Assembly (NCBI RefSeq): GCF_026151205.1
Contig: NC_087083.1
Span: 7,995,460 to 8,059,459 of the forward strand
DNA: 64,000 nt
Direction: 5' to 3'
Origin: Bolinopsis microptera
Lineage: Eukaryota > Ctenophora > Tentaculata > Lobata > Bolinopsidae
The notes below the pieces were generated by a model. The model made no database searches and was not told the DNA's origin. It saw only the letters and a program-made list of their open reading frames with translations. Position numbers and translations under genes: made by a program. This document shows positions 23,319-34,100 of this stretch, one piece after another (positions within the stretch are counted from its first letter, which is position 1; the number at the start of each line of letters is the position of its first letter).

Positions 23319-26300
23319 CTGTTCAGTTTTAATACTTTACTAATACTAATACTTTACTAATACTTTACTCAAAAGTTGAGTTTTAATACTTTACTAATAC
23401 TTTACTAATAATTTTAATACTATATATATAACAAATAATTTCAGAACATGAATGTCAGAATGTGTTGTAGTGACATAAAAACGTGAACAATTTGCTTAAC
23501 TAAAAAGAGCATTTTCCCCTTTTCGCAATACACAGAATCATAAAAACCTTTCATTAGAAACAATAATGCGACTAATAACTATTAAACTAATAACTGGTTA
23601 CCTGGTTACCTGGTTACCTGGTTACCTGGTTACCTGGTTACCTGGTTACCTGGTTACCTGGTTACCTGGTTACCTGGTTACCTGGTTACCTGGTTACCTG
23701 GTTACCTGGGGTCACGAAATCCTCTCCGAACCTCCACGTGGTGTGGCCTGGTTGGCACTAACGGGTGGTGTGCTCTCTTGTTGAGTACTAAGGTTGGGAC
23801 TTGCCAACTCAAAGTTCCCATGGGAACCAGGAAGTCAACAATAACAGCTACCAAGCACCAGGAAATTTCTCTTTCAGATATCAGGTTACAAGATAGTACA
23901 CACACAAATGACGATACGTTAGACACAGATACCTAGCTCTAAGAGCTATTAAATCACCAGGAAATTCTCTTCCAGCTTTCAGGTCCCATCGAAGTCACCC
24001 ACCACAGGGCTAGGGATTCCAATTCGCTCATCCTGACTACAAGGACACACTGATAATGAGTAGTCTTGGCACTTCTCCCTCCAGTAACCACTTTTCAGGT
24101 CTTTTCAGTTAAGACAGCTAATGCGTAAGGGCTGACACACGCTAGACACAGGCTCGTGATAAGACAGAATTAGGGATTTCAACTCTGACTACGAGGACAC
24201 AATGATAACGAGAATTCCTGGAACTTCTTCCTCCAGTAACCACTTTTCAGGGGACCGGGTTAGCTTTGCCACACTCTTTATTGAAGTGTGACTGGACGCT
24301 CTACAATCATCTAGTAGCAGCAGAGTTTGACTGACATCCTTACTGGTTCTATTCAGTTTCTACAGCGGAAGTTCTCAACACTCGAATCAGTTCATCTCGG
24401 ACATCCTGCAGAGATGCTTTATCACAGCCTGCCCCATTACACGGGGAACCCTTAGATCTACAGTACCCTGGTGGACAGCTTAGCTCATTAAAGCATAGTG
24501 GACCTCTTTATTTCTGAGACGCAAAGCTAACCGGACCAGGAATAAACATCAATGCAATGCTTAGGGGATGCAAATAGGACATACAACGTTTAACGATTTA
24601 CTCGAACTTTTGATTCATTTTTAAGCTCGACGTTACATGGGATCAATTCAGGACAGATATTCCTTCTTCAGGTTCATTGAGGAAATCGTACCCGCTATTT
24701 GCGTTATACATGGCAAGTATCTGGACTAATGATAACTTAGGATCTCAATCAATCATAAATTCCTCTCAGATTCCCAGGCTGCATTTAAAGCCCTTAACAG
24801 CACCAATTTTAACTCCAGGTTCGTTCTGAACATCTCAGACCAACTCAACTCGCTAGGTTTTCTCATCGAGTAGAACTTTGTTCCAGGACATGAAGGAGTA
24901 TACGGTAAAGAACTATAATCAACACCCAAATAAAAGATTACCTCTTCAATCTCCATATCAAGAAGTATAAACAGGTGGCACTCAGTGATAAAGGAAAAAC
25001 CCCACTAACATTTTTCCTCAACAAAAACAGGTACAATAAAATTAACATCACAGGTACTCACATCAGATGGCTAACATGGCTACTATCAGGACACAGCCCA
25101 CTAGCATACTTCCAGACGGTAGCAAACAACTCCAATTTCGAAACACAAGACTGTGAACACTGCCCAGGGGAAGCAGAAACATCACAACACTTCCTATGTG
25201 AATGCATCCAGCTGATGACAACTAGAATGAGGATATTTGGTAAACCCATCCTAACAATTGAGGAACTCATCAATAGTAAACTCGACCACATTATCAAATT
25301 CGTGGAACAGTCAACAAGGTTTGACAGAGACGATCTATTTGGATAAGCATCTAGGACATACACCAAGGTTCATAAACAATCATACACTAGACCCACACAG
25401 GACTATCTCAGATAGTGACACATATTCAGGTGTGGACCATGCTCGGAAGTCCCTCGCCTGCCCGCCAAAGAAGAACATCTGAAGTGGGTTTGCTCTGAGC
25501 AAGGTAGTAACAGCTTCGAGACTCCAGAGGTCTGTTGCGTTGATATCTATTATTCTATGTTTTTGTATATACTTAGGGAGTCCTGGAGTGTGGCTAGCAG
25601 GAGTCACACTCTGTGGGCACGGCGAGAAGGCCTCCCTCTTCACTAGGAGGCCAGAAACCGTTGACCAAAACAGAGAGAGAGAGACCTGGTTACCTGGTTA
25701 CCTGGTTACCTGGTTACCTGGTTACCTGGTTACCTGGTTACCTGGTTACCTGGTTACCTGGTTACCTGGTTACCTGGTTACCTGGTTACCTGGTTACCTG
25801 GTTACCTGGTTACCTAGTTACCTGGTTACCTGGTTACCTGGTTACCTGGTTACCTGGTTACCTTAAACAATGTTTACATACCTGCCAATCATAGATGGTA
25901 GGAGCAAACAAGCAGTTCTCACAGATAGACTTCTTGGGAAGTTGCAGTTCGGCACAAGTTCCATTCTCAGCAGCTTTACAGACCGTATCACACCCAACAC
26001 CTTCACAGGTAGCAGTGCAGAGCGTGTTGTTAAAGCAGGTAGAGACACAGTCCTTACCTTTACAGTTAGCAGTACAGTTAGCAGTGTTTCTACAGATAGC
26101 CTTACATTTTTCACCGGAGCACATGACTTTCTGAGCCGCGCTCTGGGACCCAACCAGTTCATCACCCAGTGCAGTGCAGTTGTACCCTTCACAGGCAGAC
26201 CTAGAGTACTTACTCTTGACAACTGACACTGTACAGTTCTCACCTTTACACGTGGCTCTGATTCCCTCACTGTTGGTTACTGTGACAACAGCGTTCTTGT

Positions 26301-29300
26301 TCCCCCCATAAGTGTCAACCTCCACATCTACACTATCACTCACTGTAACAGTTGCTTCATGTATCTGGGGCATGACAAAGTACAAGTTCTCTTTACCCTT
26401 ATCTACAGTAACACCACAACCCTTGCCTCCACAGGTGACAATACTCTCCACACTTGACGTGTCCTTGATAGAGCAGTAGTCAGCTGTACAGTTGGTAGTG
26501 TCCTTCCTCCCAGAGGAGATGTCTAGGTGACAGTACGGACTGGTGCACGTGTAGGAGTTGTAGGACCCGTTCTTAGAGGTGAGTTTACATGAGTCATCCA
26601 GTGAGGTAGCATCAGGACAGCTCACCTCAAACTTGTTTTGGTAGTTCACCAAATCTTCTTCTCCTTCTCCTACTGTCAGTTTATCAACCGTTACAGCTGC
26701 TTTGTTTCCTTTAACAGAGAATGTTGATAAACTAGCTCCCTCACTGAGTACACTACTCCCTGTACCTGTAGAGGGTTCTTGTGTCAATCAGCTAGGGATG
26801 ATGAGGTACCTTGACGGATGTTACTCGTCTAAATTTCTTCGAAGTAGCGCGCCGCTTTCTTCTCGAAATCGTATATGGCCCGATGGCAAGTGCTACGAAG
26901 TAGTATCATATAGTATTATTATATATAATAAAGTGGTGTCAATGATAGACGGTGTGTAAGTGTGAGTGTGGACCGAGGAAAAGTTTAATTTTTAATGTGA
27001 AATATCAAAAGCGGAAACAACAGAGTTTTGAGGTACCTGTAACACTAACAGTACTACTGGAGGTGCCAGAAGCGGTGAGAGCGCATCCCTTACTTGGCTC
27101 CACACATGAAGTGTCGGTTTTGAGGAAGTTACTTAAAGCTCTAGAGATTGCGTAGGAGCAAGCTTTTACGGGGTTGGTGATATCATAGAAGTCAGAAGTG
27201 CAGGTGCCATCCTGTTTACAGTGCACAATAACACATATGTTAAGGGAACCTGATAAAATGCAAAACTATAAAATCATGATTAGTATAGCGCCCGCCCCCG
27301 TCTAGAAAAGAAGCACAATTACAAAATTATTTAAACAAGCAAAATAAATTCATTGTTAAAGTTTTGCAAAAATTCTCGTCCAAAAAGGGGCCGAAAGCAA
27401 TTTCAATAAACTTCATATTTTACCGGGGCTGATAACAGTCAGAGGGACCGTGTTGGAGATGATACTTACCGGGGCTGATAACAGTCAGAGGGACCGTGTT
27501 GGAGATGATACTTACCGGGGCTGATAACAGTCAGAGGGACCGTGTTGGAGATGATACTTACCGGGGCTGATAACAGTCAGAGGGACTGTGTTGGAGATGA
27601 TACTTACCGGGGCTGATAACAGTTAGAGGGACCGTGTTGGAGATGATACTCCCCCCAGGGAAAGTATCTGTCTTATCATAGGTTATATTGCAGTAATAAT
27701 ATCCCTTATCTCCTGCTGTTAACTTAGTGAAACTGAGCGTGGTCACGTGGTCGGTTCCAGGAGTTGTGTCAGCGTGTACTCCGTACTTCACAAACTCTCT
27801 CACGGATGGTACTGTGGCTGGATTTACACAGGATTAAGATGAAATAATAAGTTCACTATCGTAAATTTTCATAATTGTACACAATATGCAATTGAATAGG
27901 TAAACAAATTGCAATCATTATCCAAATGTGTTTGAATTCAGTGCCAGGGTCAGCCTTAAGACCTTGCTTAGATTCTTACCTGTGTCTGTTATCTCTCTGT
28001 ACCACTCCACTGTGCCGGTCTCACTATTGGCTGATATGGTACAGTTGAGTGCGTGGGGCATCCCCTCTACCACTGATCCTGAAACTGGCTGTACCTTGTA
28101 GGCTAATATCCCTCCAGTTCCTGATCCTGATATTGTGAAGGCGGGACTGGCGTTTATCACGGCAGAACACTTAAACGCAGTGGCTAGACTCTCGCTGTTC
28201 ATCTTAGCCTTGGGTATACTTAACTTTATAATTTTCTGCCCGTTGACAAACACATTAGAAATTGCTAGCCCAGCTGTATTAGCACTTGCTGCAGTGTACT
28301 CTGTCTCACCCCAAGTGAACCTCGGGTCACTCACCCTTAAGTAGGTGTTACTGATGGCACACACCACAATCAGATCAACTCCTCCCACAATCCAAACTTG
28401 GTTCATGGTTATCGTAACCAGGGACACGTTAGCAACACTCCACACGGATAGCTTAGTATCACTGTTACCAGAGTGGGATAAGTCAAATGAACAGTTCCAG
28501 CTAGTGTTAAAAGGCGGGGATCCTATCAGAGTAAAGTGAAGAGTATTATCGGAGAAGGTAATGGGAGTAGTCTCACTGTTGTTGGAGGGGGTTGCTGTCC
28601 ATTTCAACTCTTTCTGCTCCCAGACAGGGTTCGAAACTGTATCGTATTTACTTTCATCAGACTTCTCTGGTAGGATTACTGAACAAGCAATACTAGTGGT
28701 ACCTCCGCTGCTTGTCACTGTACTGACAGATCCTACCTAAGATAAGCTCGGGCTAGTCTCAGTGGCGTAACGAAGGGCCCCGCTGACCCCGCTGTGCAGG
28801 GGGGGGGGGGGGGGGGGGGGGGCGCCGTCTTAGGGGGGCGTCATTCGAATGTGGGACAATTTCGAAAAACTTAACTACAGTACTAGCAAAACTGCGCGTT
28901 TTGCTCTAGAAACACACTTTTTTAGAGATTTTACCGGCGTATCCTCAAAAATCACCTATTTTGTTCAATTTTAGGGAGGGGTGCCAAAAGGGGAGGGGCG
29001 CCTACAGCGGGGGGGGGGGGGGGCCGCTTTTTCAGCGGGGGGGGGGGGGGGGGGGGGTGCACCACCAGGCAAAGTTATGCCACTGGCCAGTCGTACTTTT
29101 AGAATTGACGGTATCATACGTACAAAACGTATCATACGTACAAAACGTATCATACGTACTTTAAATTTGTATTGAGGAGTACAATCTGAAGGGAAAAAAA
29201 AGCATGTCAAACCTATGATTGATCTTACCTCATAATCTGCAGCCGTGTAGGACATTTCTCCAACATCAGTGTCTTTGTTTTTAAGGAACCAGACTCGGAA

Positions 29301-30236
29301 TGTTGTAGCATCTAATTTAGGACATTGGACTTTGTCCTCCATATCTGCTTCAGCTGGCACTTCCCAATCTAGCACCAGAACGTCGTTGCATATTATTTTC
29401 ACGTGTTTGGTTGATTTAGAGATGGTCCAGGTTTTTGATTTGGCTTCAGGAACATTTGACATGGTGGGCCGGCCATCCTCATCAGTACAGCCCTCCACGT
29501 TGACTTTGTAGTCTGCTGGACTGAAAGGTTAAAGTTATTTTACCTGGGGACCCCATGGTATAATGTTCATAAACATAGAATAGTGATTCGGCGGAATGAC
29601 AGGCTGGGCGCCGCCCAGTAAAATATATTGAAATTTGTAGAGTGTAGGTTGTTTGAAATTTGACGTTTAATAATTAATTGTTTTGAGATAACTAGAAATC
29701 ACAGTTTTTCCATTTTTGAATAGCACTAACATAGATAACTTAAATGGAAAAACGTAAAATGATATATTACAGAAAAATGTCTGAAATATCAGAAATACCT
29801 CAATCACAATATTTCTGTTGGACTTAAATGTGTTTTGTAATTGCCACATAGATAGAAACTATAATACCTCCAACGTATGCGAGCCTTTGCATCATGTAAA
29901 CTTGTTCGGTACCAGATATCAACATCAGGATCCTTCTCCGTCTTAAACTTCAACAGACTGTATGCGGAGTCTAATTTACCTTCTTCAGGTACCCTTGCTA
30001 CCAGCTTATCCTTCACCTCATCCTCTATAATAGTGTAGTCAGCTATCTCTCCTGGGCTGATAAACTCCAACTTTGTATATGTTACTGTTGCACTGCCTGA
30101 TGGGAAAGCTGTGAAAGTAGAATTTGTCATATAACTATGAATAGGAAAAGCAAACAAGGGGTCTTCAGATTTAATTGAACTAGTACTTACTGGACACAAG
30201 CACGAACAGAAGGAACAACACATGCACGGTAATCAT
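23010..30236 (-). CDS. GPI-type surface protein: Ig-like domains, Cys-rich repeats, Ly6/uPAR-like domain
   Basis: Eight exons: 30191-30236, 29868-30108, 29229-29520, 27980-28736, 27608-27817, 27037-27249, 25882-26765, 23010-23318. The total is 2952 nt, 983 aa, all GT-AG, frame closed. It starts with a signal peptide (MITVHVLFLLFVLVS). Exons 2-3 encode a region with WTISKSTKHVKIICND that I do not recognise. Exons 4-5 hold Ig-like strands ending in a V-type AGDKGYYYCNITYD. Exon 7 is a ~295-aa Cys-rich stretch with repeated CxGxxC and many NCT sites. Exon 8 is a Ly6/uPAR-like module followed by a hydrophobic tail. Probable role: cell-surface adhesion or recognition (inference). It converges on the galectin-TSP1 gene and is head-to-head with the SelP-like gene. 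Confidence 0.85.
23593..23709. repeat. 8-bp satellite (CTGGTTAC)n, left of retroelement B
   Basis: About 14 units ending directly at the first base of retroelement copy B. With 25683-25864 it brackets that element inside intron 7 of the Ig/Ly6 gene. Confidence 0.95.
23709..25400 (+). mobile_element. RT-less non-LTR retroelement, copy B
   Basis: Same structure as copy A at 18143. The RNase H-like part (DSQAAFKALNS, VLNISDQLNSLGF, FVPGHEGVYGKEL) lies near 24770-24915. The 3' open frame is described separately. It starts exactly where the 8-bp satellite ends, so it either inserted into the satellite or carries satellite at its borders. Confidence 0.72.
24975..25346 (+). pseudogene. Retroelement C-terminal ORF with CCHC-like tail
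   Basis: 123-codon open frame: THIRWLTWLLSGHSPLAYF, then CEHCPGEAETSQHFLCEC and RMRIFG. The C-x2-C...E-T-x2-H-x-L-x2-C pattern followed by R...FG is the usual C-terminal tail of I/R1/Jockey-type element ORFs, downstream of RNase H. Confidence 0.8.
25683..25864. repeat. 8-bp satellite (CTGGTTAC)n, right of retroelement B
   Basis: About 22 units with one variant (tacctagtt) near 25814. It ends 18 nt before the donor of exon 7 of the Ig/Ly6 gene, so it is intronic and very close to the splice site. Confidence 0.95.
25882..26765 (-). CDS. Exon 7: N-glycosylation-rich Cys-repeat region
   Basis: Acceptor CTCTACAG, donor GTATGT. Encodes degenerate repeats such as CEGYNCTALG, CSGEKCKAICRN, CKGKDCVSTC and CEGVGCDTVCKAA, with Cys pairs 3-5 residues apart. 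It starts and ends so as to convert phase 1 to phase 0. The family is not recognised. Confidence 0.8.
27420..27651 (-). repeat. Five tandem copies of an exon end plus 5' splice donor (46-bp period)
   Basis: 'accggggctgataaca' recurs at 27422, 27468, 27514, 27560 and 27606. On the coding strand each unit is the last ~40 nt of exon 5 followed by GTAAGT. Only the exon-proximal donor (after 27608) keeps the frame to exon 6 without readthrough; continuing through the next copies meets a stop. Confidence 0.92.
27608..28736 (-). CDS. Exons 4-5: Ig-like domains
   Basis: Exon 4 (27980-28736) contains several Cys-Trp-Cys arrangements (SIACSVIL, SWNCSFDL, LIVVCAIS, FKCSAVI, HALNCTIS...VEWYRE). Exon 5 (27608-27817) completes the last domain with LTAGDKGYYYCN, the classic D-x-G-x-Y-x-C of Ig folds. 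The donor of exon 5 is the first of five tandem copies (see 27420-27651). Confidence 0.75.
28760..29085. mobile_element. Non-autonomous hAT-like MITE with poly-G runs
   Basis: Ends CAGTGGCGTAAC and, reversed, CAGTGGCATAAC. Flanks GCTAGTCT and GCCAGTCG match at 6 of 8 positions, consistent with an old 8-bp TSD. Lies in intron 3 of the Ig/Ly6 gene. A piece of the same family is near 10820. Confidence 0.75.
29540..29621 (+). mobile_element. Short MITE (TTAC-TGGG family)
   Basis: 82-bp copy from TTACCTGGGGACC to CGCCGCCCAGTAA, containing 'gattcggcggaatgac'. The flanks are imperfect 8-bp repeats (aagttatt / aatatatt). Intron 2 of the Ig/Ly6 gene. Confidence 0.8.
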
Positions 30237-31131
30237 TATCATACGAAATCAAGAATTAATTTTTCTGTTTAACCAAAAAATGATTATATGCCCTAAGCTA
30301 CATTAAGATAGTAGAATATGCTTACTTCGCTTACTTAGTTACTTACATTTTCTTGAAGTATGCTTGCATAATACTACTGTTACTAATAATAATGCGTAAC
30401 ATTACTTCCGTATAGAAAATATATATGCCCATTTTAAGTGTAAACATTTCTCCACAAATGAAACAATCTGATGTGTGCGGCTTCTAGATGGGTAATCGTA
30501 CTGTAGTGCGACACGTACTTTAGTGCAAATTCCGACAAAACCACCCTCTTTCGCACTACAGTACGTGTCGCACTACGATCCAGGTAGTGTACTCTAGTGC
30601 GACAGTGTCGATCTTGAAGGTTTCGTACCAGGGTACGTGTCGCACTAGAGTATGTGTCGCACTAGATGTGACTATTTGTATCCCAGGTCCCAGCTACTTT
30701 TTAATGCTTTTCGGAATGCGTTTTAAACCGGACTGGAACCAGAACCGAACGTTATTTGTTCGGTCAAATAACGTTCGATAAAGTATAATATAGTCCGAAG
30801 TAAAGAGTCTTCGCTCTCCTCGCGTTTTAAGATGGTATCTCTCTTGTCTCATATAGATTCTGTATTCCGAATTGTCATCAAGTGAACATTGAAAAATAAG
30901 TAATAAGTAAGTAACTGGTAACCCTGGTAACTGGTAACCCTGGTAACTGGTTACCCTGGTAACTGGTTACCCGTACAGTATGGGCTGCGGTGTAAAGGTT
31001 AGCTGACCGGTGAAATTGAGTGCAACATCCGTAAACTAGGAGGTGCGCTACCTGCGGTAAACTGCAGTGTTAGATAAGTTGCTATACACTGTTGTTTATT
31101 GAAATACATCACGCCTGTGCTTGTATACGCT
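30237..31131. promoter_or_regulatory. Head-to-head intergenic region with GTGTCGCACTA motifs
   Basis: Separates the divergent starts at 30236 (minus) and 31159 (plus), so it probably holds both promoters. Between 30500 and 30670 at least six copies of a GTGTCGCACTA-like word occur in both orientations, some forming inverted repeats. A short GGTAACCCTGGTAACT tandem (30909-30972), related to the 8-bp satellite, follows. Confidence 0.55.
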
Positions 31132-31158
31132 ATGATATACGGAGGTATTGTTTCTGAG

Positions 31159-34100
31159 ATGAAACAGCTTCATTTTCTCGTTTTTGTTCTTATAGTTTAC
31201 TTCGCTGAAAGGTTGGTTTTAAATGCTTTAGGTCATAGACTAGAGTCCCAACGACAAAATCATATCACAACAATGACATGGCTATGCCGTCAGAATTCTA
31301 GTAAATGACCAATTTTTATTTATTTCAGTTAAAAGTATTTTTGGTTAGTGTTGGTTAGTGTTGATCCAATTTTAGGTTTTTAACAAAATTGGTTAAAATC
31401 ACAATAAAATTCAGAAAGAAAAACTGTATAAATTGTAAAGATTTGGATGACATTGATTATGGATCTTATACTGCCCAAGGGTAAAAGCTTAAAACTATAT
31501 ACATTCATATCTTTTAACACTCGCTACTATAATTAAAAGATAAACTATATTACTGCATACAAATACAAACAATTTCACACATTAATAATAATATGGGCCA
31601 TCAGAATTCAGATATCATGCATCTTTAAAAAATATAATCCGATTGAGCCTTAAATTTATCCGTTTATTTTTACATTGCAAACCATTTGTCACTGATACGT
31701 CTTTTCGCAGCTACAGAGGAGTTCCAGAGGGTCCAAAATCTCTGATTTGTAAGACCAGAAACCCTTACCAGCTCCAGTATCGGTGGGTAGTTTCACACTC
31801 TCATTACACTTATAACTTTATAACTTAATAACTTTATAACTTTATAACTTAATAACTTCATAACTTTATAACTTTATAACTTTATAACTTAATAACTTTA
31901 TAACTTTATAACTTTATAACTTTATAACTTTATAACTTTATAACTTTATAACTTTATAACTTTATAACTTTATAACTTTATAACTTTATAACTTTATAAC
32001 TTTATAACTTTATAACTTTATAACTTTATAACTTTATAACTTTATAACTTTATAACTTTATAACTTTATAACTTTATAACTTTATAACTTTATAACTTTA
32101 TAACTTTATAACTTTATAACTTTATAACTTTATAACTTTATAACTTTATAACTTTATAACTTTATAACTTTATAACTTTATAACTTTATAACTTTATAAC
32201 TTTATAACTTTATAACTTTATAACTTTATAACTTTATAACTTTATAACTTTATAACTTTATAACTTTATAACTTTATAACTTTATAACTTTATAACTTTA
32301 TAACTTTATAACTTTATAACTTTATAACTTTATAACTTTATAACTTTATAACTTTATAACTTTATAACTTTATAACTTTATAACTTTATAACTTTATAAC
32401 TTTATAACTTTATAACTTTATAACTTTATAACTTTATAACTTTATAACTTTATAACTTTATAACTTTATAACTTTATAACTTTATAACTTTATAACTTTA
32501 TAACTTTATAACTTTATAACTTTATAACTTTATAACTTTATAACTTTATAACTATAACACTGCAATTCTGATTGCACAAATACCAAAGGGCTGACATGTA
32601 GTAATATATCTTATAAATGGCAATTTAGAATCAAGGGTCAGATATACAAATACATGAGAACCATAAACTCTTCCAAAGAGCTAATCCATCCACCTTAGCA
32701 GTCATACAGTGTAATATGGTAACTTATTTTACACTACATAGCTCACTGCAGCTTGGTATTATATAATAGTGAGAAATGTTAGTATTCTACTGTGAGGTAA
32801 GCAAGATATTTCAACTTTATGATTGTTATTCTTCCAGTATAAAAAATAAATTTTCAAAAAAGATTAAACAAATTTCAGGAAGGATCTACCCTGGGGAGAA
32901 GACATTGTACGGGATCTTAACCTGGACGATATAACAGATGGTAGGGCTACTGTGTTAGCTCTTCACACGGTTAGATTATCATAGTTTTAAACTAATTACA
33001 ACACTACAAATCTATTACATTTATTGAGAATTATGTAATGTAATGCGATGGAAATATTTTAAGCGGGCATATCCTGTCCAAACCCAGGATGCACGACATA
33101 AAGAATTCGTTTTAACTTGTTTGTATGAAAAGCATTAATATTATTGATATAAAGTTTATAAACGTTCTAACGAGGACGGCAAGTTTCCATAAACGATATT
33201 TTATGATCGGCGCCGATAATCGCTTATTGAGCGCTTTTTCGGCGCTTTTTTTTAAAAAACCGTTTACAATCGCTTTTTTTACGATTATAAACGGTTAAAA
33301 AAATCGCTTATAATCGACTATAATTGGTGTCATAATTCAAAAAAGCGCTTTTTTGAATTATGACACCAATTATAGTCGATTATAAGCGATTTTTTTAACC
33401 GTTTATAATCGTAAAAAAAGCGATTGTAAACGGTTTTAAAAAAAAAGCGCCGAAAAAGCGCTCAATAAGCGATTATCGGCGCCGATCATAAAATATCGTT
33501 TATGGAAACTTGCCACGAGGACTATAAAACATTAACAATATTAGAAAGAAACATTAGCAGTAATAGAATAAAAATTAGCAAAATCGTACATATCGATTTA
33601 CTCCAGCCTTTAGAAAATGATACTAAACTAATAAAGAAAGTGCTTATTGTTTATATTTATTTGGTTGGACACACAGTAAGTAAACACACAAGGTTCCGGT
33701 TGAAATATTCGTAGAAAAACTACATCATGAGACCTGAATATACGTAAGTCAGTAAACTTTTATGAACTAAAAACAGACCAATGTCTGAAAACTCGCCAAA
33801 ATAGGGAATCAAAATCCAACTTATTGTTTATATTTATAATATGATATAGAACAGTGGAATATAAAGTAAACGCTACCATATACGGTAATGTTACCATAAT
33901 AACACTACCATATAAGGTACTGATATCTGGATATTATCCGGTTGGAAGAGACAAGGACAAGTGAAACAAGGAAGTTAGGAGTAAGGGCAAATTTTCGGCG
34001 TCAACGCCATCTTCAGGCTCAAATTATTTGTTATATAGTAGTGTTGAAAGTATTAAATATTTTAATACTTTCAACACTACTATATAACAAATAATTTGAG

